Assembly (NCBI RefSeq): GCF_900095745.1
Contig: NZ_FMIR01000019.1
Coordinates: 372,001 to 436,000 of the forward strand
Direction: 5' to 3'
Origin: Microbacterium oxydans
GTDB taxonomy: Bacteria > Actinomycetota > Actinomycetes > Actinomycetales > Microbacteriaceae
DNA length: 64,000 nt
Position 1 is the first letter of the stretch. The number at the start of each line of letters is the position of its first letter. Positions 9,352 to 17,029 of the stretch are shown in pieces. Position numbers and translations under genes: made by a program. The notes under the pieces are model-generated. The model was given only the letters and a program-made list of their open reading frames with translations, was not told where the DNA came from and ran no database searches.

Positions 9352-9855
9352 CTAACCGACCTTGTGGAGCCAGACGACCCTGGCGTCGTCGCTGGCATGA
9401 CGGAACGGCTCCAGTTCCTCGTCCCAGGCGGATCCGAGCGCGATGTCCAACTCGCGCTGCAACTCGATCGCACTGCCCGCGGCGATCTCCATCGCGTAGC
9501 GGATCCGGTCCTCGCCGATGACGATGTTGCCGGCGGCATCCGTCTGGGCGTAATGGATGCCCAAGTCGGGAGTGTGCAGCCAGCGTCCGCCGTCGCTGCG
9601 CGGAGTGGGGTCCTCGGTCACCTCGAACCGCAGATGCTCCCACCCGCGGATGGACGTCGCGAGAGCAGCACCGGTGCCGACAGGGCCGTCCCAGTAGAAC
9701 TCGGCCCGCCGGGCACCCTCGAGGACGGGCTGCGCGGTCCAGTCGAAATTCACCGCGCGCCCGATAGCGCGACCCACCGCCCATTCGAGGTGCGGGCAGA
9801 GCGCGCGAGGCGCAGAGTGGATGAACACCACTCCGCGTGAGTAAGCCGTCGCCAT
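9352..9855 (-). CDS. DUF3145 family protein
   Basis: This 167-residue protein belongs to an actinobacterial family of unknown function, recognised by the N-terminus with HSAPRALCPHLEWAV and by WDEELEPFRHASDDARVVWLH near the C-terminus. There is no signal peptide or membrane segment, so it is probably cytosolic. The minus-strand start at 9855 has a GAGAGA-like ribosome site. It is transcribed separately from the gene upstream of it, which ends at its own terminator. No function should be inferred. Confidence 0.85.
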   Translation of the reverse strand: MATAYSRGVVFIHSAPRALCPHLEWAVGRAIGRAVNFDWTAQPVLEGARRAEFYWDGPVGTGAALATSIRGWEHLRFEVTEDPTPRSDGGRWLHTPDLGIHYAQTDAAGNIVIGEDRIRYAMEIAAGSAIELQRELDIALGSAWDEELEPFRHASDDARVVWLHKVG

Positions 9856-9977
9856 GATCTCTCCGTTTCATCAGGTGCGTCTTCCCCAACGACCTGAACC
9901 ACGAAGTGGCGAGAATATGCGGTTGTGGGCCCATTCTCGCCGAGATCTCCTGAAATCACAAGCATGTGATTCGACGA

Positions 9978-10010
9978 CGAAGGCCCCGGTCACAGGGACC
10001 GGGGCCTTCG
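9978..10010 (-). terminator. Terminator of the 2OG-oxygenase-like gene
   Basis: CGAAGGCCCCGGT at 9978-9990 pairs perfectly with 9998-10010 around a 7-base loop, 17 bases past the stop of the minus-strand gene. Confidence 0.85.
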
Positions 10011-10027
10011 CAGTGCTCAGAAGAGGA

Positions 10028-10801
10028 TCACGCCTCGCTCATGGCCTGCTTGACCTGTTGGCCCTTCGCGGCGTAGTACGCGGCACGAGCAGCGTCCTTG
10101 CGCGCCTGCTCGGCGTAGCCGAACTCCAGCGTCTCCTGGTCGACCTCGTAGTTGGGGACATCGTCGGTGCCGTTGTACTTCTCGATGTAGGCGTCGAGCT
10201 CGGGGCCCGAGGTCCACGACGTGATGAGGCAGTAGCGCGGCTCGGTGCCGTTGTGCGTGGCGGCGTGCCACAGACGCTGGGTGTCGACGATGAGCTGCGC
10301 GCCGGCCGGAAGGGCGATGCGGTACTCGATGCTCGGGTCGGTGCGGTTCTCACGCAGGACGAAGTAGCTGTCCTTGTCGTCCGTCAGGTTGAAGAAGCCG
10401 CGGACCACCCAGCCGGTGCCGTCGGGGTTCAGACGGTTGTTGTCGTCCTGGTGGAGGTTGTAGAGGCACTCGCCGTACGGGGTCGGCTGCAGCTCGATCA
10501 CGCGGCAGCGGCCGACGTTGGCGCCGGGCTCCTGCGCACGACGCGTCAGGTTCGGAGCCTTCTCGGTCTGCGAATCGATCCAGACGCCGTCCTTGTCGGT
10601 GCGCGGCGGCTTGTGGTTCCAGAAGCCGTTGCACTCGATGTCGCCGAAGGCACTGGCGAGCGGCGCGAAGCGTGTGTCACCCGACGACTTCCAGTCGTTG
10701 TACTCGATGTCGAGCCATTCCTTGGGGTCGAGCTCCTGGTTGTAGCTGTCGAGGACGACGAATCCCTTTTCCTCGAGGGCAGCGGACTTGATGTAACCCA
10801 T
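10028..10801 (-). CDS. Putative Fe(II)/2-oxoglutarate-dependent oxygenase, unnamed family
   Basis: I do not recognise a named family for this 257-residue soluble protein. It contains the arrangement H117-x-D119 (NLHQDD), H179 (RLWHAATH) and R189 (EPRYCLITSW). The second histidine is about 60 residues after HxD, with an arginine ten residues later, which is the metal- and 2-oxoglutarate-binding pattern of the cupin dioxygenase superfamily. The context RGFFNLTD, then YFVLRE, then ALPAGAQLIVD fits the expected beta-strand core. The C-terminal 50 residues are charged and helical-looking. A DtxR/IdeR-like iron box lies 53 bases before the start, suggesting iron control. An AAAGGA ribosome site precedes ATG 10801. 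The substrate is unknown; the enzymatic role is inferred from motifs only. Confidence 0.6.
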   Translation of the reverse strand: MGYIKSAALEEKGFVVLDSYNQELDPKEWLDIEYNDWKSSGDTRFAPLASAFGDIECNGFWNHKPPRTDKDGVWIDSQTEKAPNLTRRAQEPGANVGRCRVIELQPTPYGECLYNLHQDDNNRLNPDGTGWVVRGFFNLTDDKDSYFVLRENRTDPSIEYRIALPAGAQLIVDTQRLWHAATHNGTEPRYCLITSWTSGPELDAYIEKYNGTDDVPNYEVDQETLEFGYAEQARKDAARAAYYAAKGQQVKQAMSEA

Positions 10802-10853
10802 GATCGAGTCATGTTCCTTTCATCGGGGGCCAGCACGTTTTAACAGGCCCTGA

Positions 10854-10872
10854 TAAGGCAAGCCTAACAGCG
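10854..10872. promoter_or_regulatory. DtxR/IdeR-type iron box
   Basis: The 19-mer TAAGGCAAGCCTAACAGCG matches the iron-box consensus TWAGGTWAGSCTWACCTWA at 14 of 19 positions. It lies in the 176-bp divergent gap, 53 bases upstream of the minus-strand oxygenase-like gene and about 42 bases upstream of the other gene's -10. Matching is concentrated in the left and central part. Confidence 0.6.
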
Positions 10873-10913
10873 AAGCCCGCGAGCCCTTCGGAGGTCGGCC
10901 GTGGATAACCGAA

Positions 10914-10919
10914 TAGACT
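10914..10919 (+). promoter_or_regulatory. Possible -10 for the GmrSD-like gene
   Basis: TAGACT lies 58 bases before ATG 10978, which has a GAGGACGAG ribosome region. No convincing -35 is seen. Confidence 0.35.
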
Positions 10920-10977
10920 GATCGGGGCGCCCGGCGAGTCCTCGGCACCCGTCGCTACGGGAGGACGAGACACCAGT

Positions 10978-12981
10978 ATGAGCACCGCGACCAACGTCGA
11001 GGCGACAGCAGTCAACACGATCGAGTGGCTCGCGGCGGGCACCACCACCATCGTGGTCCCCGTGTATCAGCGGCAGTACCGCTGGGACATCGGCGGGTGC
11101 GAGCGCCTCCTCTCCGACATCCGCGCCGTCGCTCGCGAAGACGACGCCCACCGCCACTTCATCGGCTCGATCCTCTCCGCCGAAGACGGCACCTCGGCGG
11201 ATTCCGACCTGATCCTCATCGACGGTCAGCAGCGCATCACCACGCTGATGCTGCTGGTCGCCGCGCTGCACCATGCGATCCGCGACACCGACCCCACTCT
11301 GGCCGCTTCGCTGGAACGCGTGCTCGTGCGCTCGGATGCCCCCGGCCGCACCAAGCTGCGCCCGCACGATGCCTGGGCCGACCTGTACGAGTCCGTCGTG
11401 CTCGACCGTCGCGACGATGCGGACCGCGAGTCCCGCTTCGACGATAACTACGCCTTCTTCCGCAGTCAGATCCTTGTGGACGAGGTCCCGCTCATCTGGC
11501 GTGGGCTGCAGAAGCTCGAGCACGTGTCGATCACCCTCGGAGCCCAGGCGAACGCGCAGCAGATCTTCGAGAGCCTGAACTCGACGGGCGAGCCGCTGCG
11601 CGACCATGAGCTCATCCACAACTACATCCTGATGGGGCTCAGCCACGCGGAGCAGGTCGATGTCGAAGCCCGGTTCTGGGTGCCGATCGAGAATCACACC
11701 GGAGAGGCGATCGGCGCGTTCTGGCGGCACTACCTGGTGCTCGTCACCGGACGAGAGGTGGCGGCGAACGGCGAGCACGGCGTGTACAGCGCGTTCCGGC
11801 AGTCGTTCCCCCGCGTCGACGTCGCCCACCTGCAGGCGGACGCGGAGGAGTGGAGGCACTTCGCTGAGATCTACGGCACCCTCCTCGACCCGTCACGGGA
11901 GCAGGACCCCGAGATCGCGCAGCAGCTCCGCCATGTCAACACCTTCGGGCGTTCGTCGTATCCCCTCGTGATGAGTGTGTACAGCGACCACGCACGGGGG
12001 CTCATCGATCGCGTCGAACTCATCGAGACGCTGGAGTGGATCCAGGCCCTGTACCTCCGTCGGGCGCTGGTCAACCTTCCGGCCGAGAGGCTCATCGCCA
12101 GGCTCTGCCGAGCCCGCCGGGATGGCCGCGATTCACTCGCGCGCGCCTTCGCACGGATCACCCCGTCCGACCAGCGTGTGAGCGCCGTGCTGAAGTACAG
12201 CGAACTCCCCCACCCCACGTATGTGCTCGGGCGGCTGGAGGGAGTCGACGACGTCGACGCGTTCGACGTGGAGCACATCGTGCCGACCGTCCCCGGCGAC
12301 GCCTGGTCGGGAGACGGGGAGCGGCCCTGGAACGAGTACTCCGAGGACGAGCAGAACAGCCATCGCGCGCTCGCCCCGACTCTCGGCAACCTGACGCTGC
12401 TCGAGCAGCCGCTGACCGAGCGCGTGTTCGGCGCCGCCTTCCCGGTCAAGCGCACCGAGGCGTACGCCCGCAGCGCGGTGCCGGCGACCCGCGAGCTGGC
12501 CGAGGTCGCGACATGGAACACCGCGGCGATCACCCAGCGCACGGTCGCTCTCACTGCCGACCTGATCCGCATCTGGGCGCGACCCGCACTGCCGGAGATC
12601 GACGACGACGGCCTGACCCCGATCTTGGATGCCGTGCGCCGTCGCGGCTGGCCCACCGGCTGGGAGCGCGAGTTCGACTACGTCGAGTACCGCGGTGAAC
12701 GCTGGGAGGTGCCCGACGTCAAGTACCTGTTCAACCGGGTGTTCCGACGCGCATGGACCGACACGAGGGCCGCTGCCCTTGCATACTGCGCCGCCCACGG
12801 CGGACCGATCTACCAGGACATGGCGTGGAAGGGGCAATGGGACGAGCTCGACGAGTCCCACTTCCTCTACATGGGCTGGGACTCCAATTACATGATGACC
12901 GCTGTGCAGGGGGTGCTCGAGGAGTCGGGCATCGCCTCGGAGGTCTTCGTCAAGTACTCCTACATCGGGAATGTGATGTGA
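10978..12981 (+). CDS. GmrSD-type restriction endonuclease-like protein (DUF262 + DUF1524)
   Basis: This 667-residue protein has an N-terminal DUF262 (GmrS-like) domain with VPVYQRQYRW at residues 27-36 and the ParB/Srx-type nucleotide motif DGQQR at 82-86. A DUF1524 (GmrD-like) HNH-type nuclease domain follows, with H433 in DVEHIVP and LGNLTLLE at 469-476. About 110 C-terminal residues (WEVPDVKYLFNRVF to the end) form an extra region I cannot assign. Family members are type IV enzymes that cut modified phage DNA using NTP energy; single-chain fusions are known. No methylase or other defence gene is adjacent. It is followed within 2 bases by a peptidase gene. Anti-phage action is inferred from the family. 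Confidence 0.85.
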   Translation: MSTATNVEATAVNTIEWLAAGTTTIVVPVYQRQYRWDIGGCERLLSDIRAVAREDDAHRHFIGSILSAEDGTSADSDLILIDGQQRITTLMLLVAALHHAIRDTDPTLAASLERVLVRSDAPGRTKLRPHDAWADLYESVVLDRRDDADRESRFDDNYAFFRSQILVDEVPLIWRGLQKLEHVSITLGAQANAQQIFESLNSTGEPLRDHELIHNYILMGLSHAEQVDVEARFWVPIENHTGEAIGAFWRHYLVLVTGREVAANGEHGVYSAFRQSFPRVDVAHLQADAEEWRHFAEIYGTLLDPSREQDPEIAQQLRHVNTFGRSSYPLVMSVYSDHARGLIDRVELIETLEWIQALYLRRALVNLPAERLIARLCRARRDGRDSLARAFARITPSDQRVSAVLKYSELPHPTYVLGRLEGVDDVDAFDVEHIVPTVPGDAWSGDGERPWNEYSEDEQNSHRALAPTLGNLTLLEQPLTERVFGAAFPVKRTEAYARSAVPATRELAEVATWNTAAITQRTVALTADLIRIWARPALPEIDDDGLTPILDAVRRRGWPTGWEREFDYVEYRGERWEVPDVKYLFNRVFRRAWTDTRAAALAYCAAHGGPIYQDMAWKGQWDELDESHFLYMGWDSNYMMTAVQGVLEESGIASEVFVKYSYIGNVM

Positions 12982-12983
12982 CC

Positions 12984-14231
12984 ATGACCACCGTCGTCCG
13001 CCAGCTGCTGGATCTCACCGTCGAAGAGCACACGCTCACCGTCCCGCTCGTCTGGGGCGATCCTGCCGACTCCCGCACCATCGACGTCTTCGCGCGCGTG
13101 GTCTCCCGCGAAGGCGGTGAGACCCTCCCCTATCTGGTCTTCCTGCAGGGAGGACCGGGACACGAGGCTCCCCGTCCGTTCCACTCTTCGACCTCGCCGG
13201 CTTGGCTCGACGAGGCACTCGCCCACTACCGACTGGTGCTCCTCGACCAGCGCGGCACGGGTCGCTCGACCCCGGTCGGCGACGAGGATCTCGCGCGGGG
13301 CGCTGAGGCCGTGGCCGAGCACCTCACCCATCTGCGGGCCGACGCGATCGTGCGCGACTGCGAGGCGTTGCGCGAACACCTGGGTGCTGCCACCTGGAGC
13401 GTGCTCGGGCAGTCCTTCGGCGGCTTCACGACCCTGGCCTACCTGTCGACGGACGCCTCCTCCCTGGAAGACGTCTTCATCACGGGTGGGCTCAGTGCCA
13501 TCGGCCGCCACCCCGATGATGTGTACGCGCTCTGCTACGACAAGATGCGCACGACCTCCGAGCGGTACTACCGTCGGTTCCCGGAGCACCGCGACGCCAT
13601 GCGGAGACTCGTCGATATGGCGGATGCCGGTGACATCGTGCTCCCCGACGGCGAGATCGTGTCCCGATCACGGTTGCGGTCGATGGGCTCTGCTCTCGGC
13701 ACGAACGACGGCTGGCAGACCGTCTGGTCGTTGCTCGAGCGCGATCCGTCGTCCAACGCGTTCCGATACGACCTGATGCACGCGATGCCCTTCGACGGCC
13801 GCAACCCGCTCTACTTCGCGTTCCACGAGTCCAGTTATGCCGACGGCCATGCCACCCGCTGGTCGGCCGAACGGACAGAGCCCTCCGACTTCCGTGACGA
13901 CCCCACGCTCTTCACGGGCGAGCACATCCGACGCGACTGGACCGAGACGGTCCCCGCCTTCCGCCCCTGGCGTGACGTGACCCTCGCACTGGCTGAGCAC
14001 GAGTGGCCGAGCATCTACGACGCCGAGGCGATCGCCGCGTCCGGCGCGACGGGTGCTGCCGCGGTCTACGTCGATGACGTCTACGTGCCCATGGACTTCT
14101 CGCTCGAGACAGCACGCCTGCTGCCCGGGGTGAAGCTGTGGGTGACCAGCGAACACGAGCACAACGGGCTGCGTTCGGGTCCCGTGCTCTCCCGCCTCAT
14201 CGACCTGGCACAGGGCGGCCGCCTGCGCTGA
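12984..14231 (+). CDS. S33-family alpha/beta hydrolase (proline iminopeptidase-like)
   Basis: This 415-residue enzyme resembles prolyl aminopeptidases, which remove N-terminal proline from peptides. The oxyanion segment LQGGPGHEAPRP and DQRGTGRST are followed by the nucleophile elbow GQSFGG with S144. A helical lid and a C-terminal segment with HEHNGL (likely catalytic His) follow. There is no signal peptide, so it is cytosolic. ATG 12984 lies two bases after the preceding stop; an in-frame GTG at 12978 would overlap it. Co-transcription with the nuclease-like gene is therefore likely, though the functional link is unclear. Confidence 0.87.
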   Translation: MTTVVRQLLDLTVEEHTLTVPLVWGDPADSRTIDVFARVVSREGGETLPYLVFLQGGPGHEAPRPFHSSTSPAWLDEALAHYRLVLLDQRGTGRSTPVGDEDLARGAEAVAEHLTHLRADAIVRDCEALREHLGAATWSVLGQSFGGFTTLAYLSTDASSLEDVFITGGLSAIGRHPDDVYALCYDKMRTTSERYYRRFPEHRDAMRRLVDMADAGDIVLPDGEIVSRSRLRSMGSALGTNDGWQTVWSLLERDPSSNAFRYDLMHAMPFDGRNPLYFAFHESSYADGHATRWSAERTEPSDFRDDPTLFTGEHIRRDWTETVPAFRPWRDVTLALAEHEWPSIYDAEAIAASGATGAAAVYVDDVYVPMDFSLETARLLPGVKLWVTSEHEHNGLRSGPVLSRLIDLAQGGRLR

Positions 14232-14274
14232 GGATCTCCGCCTCGAGGAGGATGCCGCTCTTCTCCGTCACGCC

Positions 14275-14280
14275 TATCCT
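14275..14280 (+). promoter_or_regulatory. -10 element, leaderless small membrane protein gene
   Basis: TATCCT ends six bases before ATG 14287, which supports this as the real start of a short gene. Confidence 0.55.
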
Positions 14281-14286
14281 GAAGTC

Positions 14287-14571
14287 ATGAAGGACTTGAT
14301 GGCGTGGGCGACCGTGGTCATCGTGCTGGGCATGGGCCCCGCCCTGCTGATCTTCGGGATGATGCACACCTTCTCGCGGAAGCCGGTCGAGGAGAAGTAC
14401 GAGCACGTCGCCAACGGCGGCCTCGTCGGCGTCTTTGACAGCGTCTGGTCGCCCACCGCTCATGAGGCGAGCCAGGAACGCGACCGGCAGACGCAGCGGA
14501 CTGCGCCGGCGCCGTCGCCCGGCGACCCGCCGAGCCGCATCGACGCCGGCCGCATCGTCATCGACGTCTGA
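14287..14571 (+). CDS. Small membrane protein, function unknown
   Basis: This 94-residue protein has one hydrophobic helix at about residues 5-27 (WATVVIVLGMGPALLIFGMM). A polar, proline-rich tail is probably cytoplasmic. I do not recognise a named family. The leaderless-type promoter, typical codon use and a following terminator support it as a real gene. It is separated from the peptidase gene by 55 bases. Confidence 0.65.
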   Translation: MKDLMAWATVVIVLGMGPALLIFGMMHTFSRKPVEEKYEHVANGGLVGVFDSVWSPTAHEASQERDRQTQRTAPAPSPGDPPSRIDAGRIVIDV

Positions 14572-14599
14572 GACCGTCGCAGAGCTCTCGAGGAACGAA

Positions 14600-14633
14600 G
14601 AAGGCCCCACACTCCGAGGAGCATGGGGCCTTC
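14600..14633. terminator. Bidirectional terminator
   Basis: GAAGGCCCCA at 14600-14609 and TGGGGCCTTC at 14624-14633 form a perfect stem between the convergent small membrane protein gene and rpmE2. Confidence 0.8.
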
Positions 14634-14646
14634 ATCGTGGCAGTCG

Positions 14647-14904
14647 TTACTTGGACGATCCGCCGAAGCCCTTGAAGCGCTGGTTGAACTTCTCGACGCG
14701 GCCGGCCGAGTCCATGATGCGCTGCTTGCCCGTGTAGAACGGGTGCGACGCGGCCGAGATCTCGACATCGATGACGGGGTACTCCACGCCGTCCAGCTCG
14801 ATGGTCTTGTCGCCGGTCACGGTCGAACGGGTGAGGAACGTCTCGCCCGAGCCGAGGTCGCGGAACACGACAGCCTTGTACTCGGGGTGAATGTCAGTCT
14901 TCAT
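14647..14904 (-). CDS. rpmE2: 50S ribosomal protein L31, type B
   Basis: This 85-residue large-subunit protein has the type-B N-terminus [16 protein letters not shown] and the SHPFYTGK motif. The zinc-binding Cys pairs of type-A L31 are absent, as is normal for type B. I start at ATG 14904, preceded by AAGGAA; the longer frame to 15033 would run into the upstream gene. Type-B forms often replace the zinc form when zinc is short, but that regulation is not shown here. The leader contains a small hairpin. Confidence 0.95.
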   Translation of the reverse strand: MKTDIHPEYKAVVFRDLGSGETFLTRSTVTGDKTIELDGVEYPVIDVEISAASHPFYTGKQRIMDSAGRVEKFNQRFKGFGGSSK

Positions 14905-14922
14905 GGGATTCCTTAGTTGCTG

Positions 14923-14940
14923 CCCTGGATTGTGCCAGGG
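14923..14940 (-). promoter_or_regulatory. Hairpin in the rpmE2 leader
   Basis: CCCTGG and CCAGGG form a perfect 6-bp stem with a six-base loop, 19 bases upstream of the start codon. It could be a translational control element or a protein site. Confidence 0.3.
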
Positions 14941-14978
14941 ACGAGGGAAGTCTGCGGTGCGGAGAGCACCAAGGATCG

Positions 14979-14984
14979 ATTCTA
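14979..14984 (-). promoter_or_regulatory. -10 element for rpmE2
   Basis: TAGAAT on the minus strand lies 74 bases before the rpmE2 start, in the gap behind the upstream ABC gene. It gives rpmE2 its own promoter. Confidence 0.45.
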
Positions 14985-14995
14985 TCAGACCTGGA

Positions 14996-15781
14996 TCAGG
15001 ATGCTGCGCGGGCGGCGTAGCGGCCGTCTTCACTGCTGAGCACGATGGGCATGCCGAACGTGTCGGTGAGCGCCTCGGCCGTGAGAGTCTCGGCGATCGG
15101 TCCGGCCGCGACGATCGCGCCGTCGCGAATCAGCATCACGTGCGTGAAGCCCACGGGGATCTCCTCGACGTGGTGCGTCACCATCAGCATCGCCGGCGTC
15201 GTCGGCGAGGACGCATACCCGCTGAGCAGCGCCAGCAGCTCTTCACGCGAACCGAGATCGAGCGAGGCGGTCGGCTCATCGAGCAGCAGGAGCTCCGGAT
15301 CGGTCATCACGGCGCGCGCGATCTGCACGCGCTTCTGCTCGCCGTCGCTCAACGTGCCGAACGTGCGTTCCGCCAGATGGTCTAGGCGCCAGTCGGCGAG
15401 GACGCGGAGCGCGCGGCGCTCATCGATGTCCTCGTAGTTCTCGTTCCAGCGACCGAGCACCGAGTATGCGGCGGTGAGTACGGTGTTGAGGACCGTCTCG
15501 TCGCGGGGAACGCGCTTGGCCATCGCGGACGACGCGAAGCCGATGCGCGGGCGCACCTCGAAGACGTCGGTACGCCCCAGGGTCTCCCCCAACACCGTCA
15601 CGGTGCCCGCGGTCGGGTGCATGAGCGTGTCGGCCAGCTGCAGAAGGGTGGTCTTGCCCGCACCGTTCGGTCCGAGGATCACCCATCGCTGATCGTCGTC
15701 GACCTCCCAGGTCACGTGATCGATGATGTTGCGTCCTTCACGGCGCACGACGACGTCGGTGAATTCCAGAGCGCTCGGCAT
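14996..15781 (-). CDS. ABC transporter ATP-binding protein, no permease nearby
   Basis: This 261-residue single nucleotide-binding domain has Walker [10 protein letters not shown] (about 37-45), signature LSDGEQKR, Walker [13 protein letters not shown] and an H-loop in MVTHHVEE. The signature is a variant of LSGGQ. Length and motifs resemble the YlmA/ModF-like branch. No membrane subunit is adjacent, so the partner and substrate are unknown. It starts 17 bases after the glgA stop but has its own leaderless-type -10. Confidence 0.85.
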   Translation of the reverse strand: MPSALEFTDVVVRREGRNIIDHVTWEVDDDQRWVILGPNGAGKTTLLQLADTLMHPTAGTVTVLGETLGRTDVFEVRPRIGFASSAMAKRVPRDETVLNTVLTAAYSVLGRWNENYEDIDERRALRVLADWRLDHLAERTFGTLSDGEQKRVQIARAVMTDPELLLLDEPTASLDLGSREELLALLSGYASSPTTPAMLMVTHHVEEIPVGFTHVMLIRDGAIVAAGPIAETLTAEALTDTFGMPIVLSSEDGRYAARAAS

Positions 15782-15787
15782 GGTTCC

Positions 15788-15793
15788 AGCCTA
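15788..15793 (-). promoter_or_regulatory. -10 element for the ABC ATPase gene
   Basis: TAGGCT on the minus strand ends six bases before ATG 15781, so the gene can be transcribed independently of glgA. Confidence 0.5.
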
Positions 15794-15798
15794 TCGGC

Positions 15799-16983
15799 TC
15801 AGGCGGTGAGCTCCGCGTAGAGCGCGCGCGTCGTCTCGGCGATCGCGGCCCAGCTGAAGTCATCCCGTGCGCGTTCGCGTCCGGCCTCTCCGTAGGCCCG
15901 CGCCCGCTCCGGATCCATGGCGACCTCGGTGAGCACCGCGGCCAGATCCGCCACGTAGCGCTCCGGATCCACCGGCGTGCCGGTCCCGTCCTGCAGCTGT
16001 TCGATCGGCACGAGCCGGCCCGTGACACCGTCGGCCACGACCTCGGGGATGCCCCCGGTCGCGGTGCCGACGACAGCGGCACCGCAGGCCATCGCCTCGA
16101 GGTTCACGATCCCGAGCGGCTCGTACACGGAGGGACACACGAAGGTCGTCGCCGCGGTCAGGATCGCCGACAGCTCGTCGCGGGGCAGCATCCTCTCCAC
16201 CCAGATGACGCCGCCACGCGTCTCCTGCAGAAGGCGCACGCCCTCCTGCACCTCGGCCATGATCTCGGGAGTGTCCGGGGCACCGGCGCACAGGACGAGC
16301 TGCACCTCGGGCGGAAGGAGTCGGGCGGCCTGCAGCAGGTACGGCAGACCCTTCTGCCGCGTGATCCGACCGACGAACACCACGGACGGGCGGGCGGGGT
16401 CCATTCCGATCGAACGGAGGAATTCCGCGTCTTGCACCGGGCGCCAGCGTTCGACGTCGATGCCGTTATGGATCACGCGAACCTTTGCCGGATCCACCTG
16501 CGGGTAGCTGCGGAGGATGTCGGCGCGCATGCCGGCGCTCACCGCGATGACCGCGGCGGCGTTCTCGTAGGCGAGTCGCTCGATGCCGCTGGAGATCGCG
16601 TACCCGCCGCCCAGCTGCTCGGCCTTCCAGGGGCGGAGGGGCTCCAGGCTGTGCGCGGTGAGCACATGCGGGATACCGTGCAGCTGCGAGGCGAGGTGAC
16701 CGGCGAAGTTCGCGTACCAGGTGTGACTGTGCACGAGGTCGGCCTCGGCGATCGCGGAGACGATCTCGAGATCCGTCCCCAGCGTCTGCAATGCGGGGTT
16801 CGCACCGGCGAGCTCCGCGGGCGTGCGATACGCGAAGGTGCCGGGCTCGTCGCGGGTCGCGCCGAAAGCGCGCACCCGCACGTCGACGTGCTCTCGAAGC
16901 GCAGCGACGAGTTCCGCCACGTGTACTCCGGCACCGCCGTAGACCTCGGGCGGGTACTCCTTCGTGATCATTTCGACTCGCAT
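15799..16983 (-). CDS. glgA: Glycogen synthase / alpha-maltose-1-phosphate synthase, GT4 family
   Basis: This 394-residue glycosyltransferase uses an activated glucose donor for alpha-glucan building. The N-terminus MRVEMITKEYPPEVYGGAGVH and the C-terminal donor site around SVYEPLGIVNLEAMACG mark the short actinobacterial GT4 type. This type is half-related to GlgM of mycobacteria (which makes maltose-1-phosphate) and is unlike the longer GT5 GlgA. It is divergent from glgC across only 46 bp, the same arrangement as in mycobacteria. The exact product (glucan or maltose-1-phosphate) cannot be decided from sequence alone. Confidence 0.9.
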   Translation of the reverse strand: MRVEMITKEYPPEVYGGAGVHVAELVAALREHVDVRVRAFGATRDEPGTFAYRTPAELAGANPALQTLGTDLEIVSAIAEADLVHSHTWYANFAGHLASQLHGIPHVLTAHSLEPLRPWKAEQLGGGYAISSGIERLAYENAAAVIAVSAGMRADILRSYPQVDPAKVRVIHNGIDVERWRPVQDAEFLRSIGMDPARPSVVFVGRITRQKGLPYLLQAARLLPPEVQLVLCAGAPDTPEIMAEVQEGVRLLQETRGGVIWVERMLPRDELSAILTAATTFVCPSVYEPLGIVNLEAMACGAAVVGTATGGIPEVVADGVTGRLVPIEQLQDGTGTPVDPERYVADLAAVLTEVAMDPERARAYGEAGRERARDDFSWAAIAETTRALYAELTA

Positions 16984-16989
16984 GTCTGA

Positions 16990-16995
16990 ACGCTA
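16990..16995 (-). promoter_or_regulatory. -10 element for glgA
   Basis: TAGCGT on the minus strand ends six bases before the glgA ATG. It is 22 bp from the opposing glgC -10, so the two promoters must compete for space. Confidence 0.55.
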
Positions 16996-17017
16996 GTACA
17001 GCGGCCGGGAACGCATC

Positions 17018-17023
17018 TATGGT
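17018..17023 (+). promoter_or_regulatory. -10 element for glgC
   Basis: TATGGT ends six bases before ATG 17030, which implies a leaderless glgC transcript. Confidence 0.5.
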
Positions 17024-17029
17024 GGAGCC

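Noticed and set aside
10546..10836. 96-codon open frame at the start of the oxygenase-like gene
   Set aside because: Its ATG is closer to the AAAGGA site, but the frame is Thr/Ser/Arg-rich low-complexity sequence. The 257-residue frame has a coherent motif pattern.
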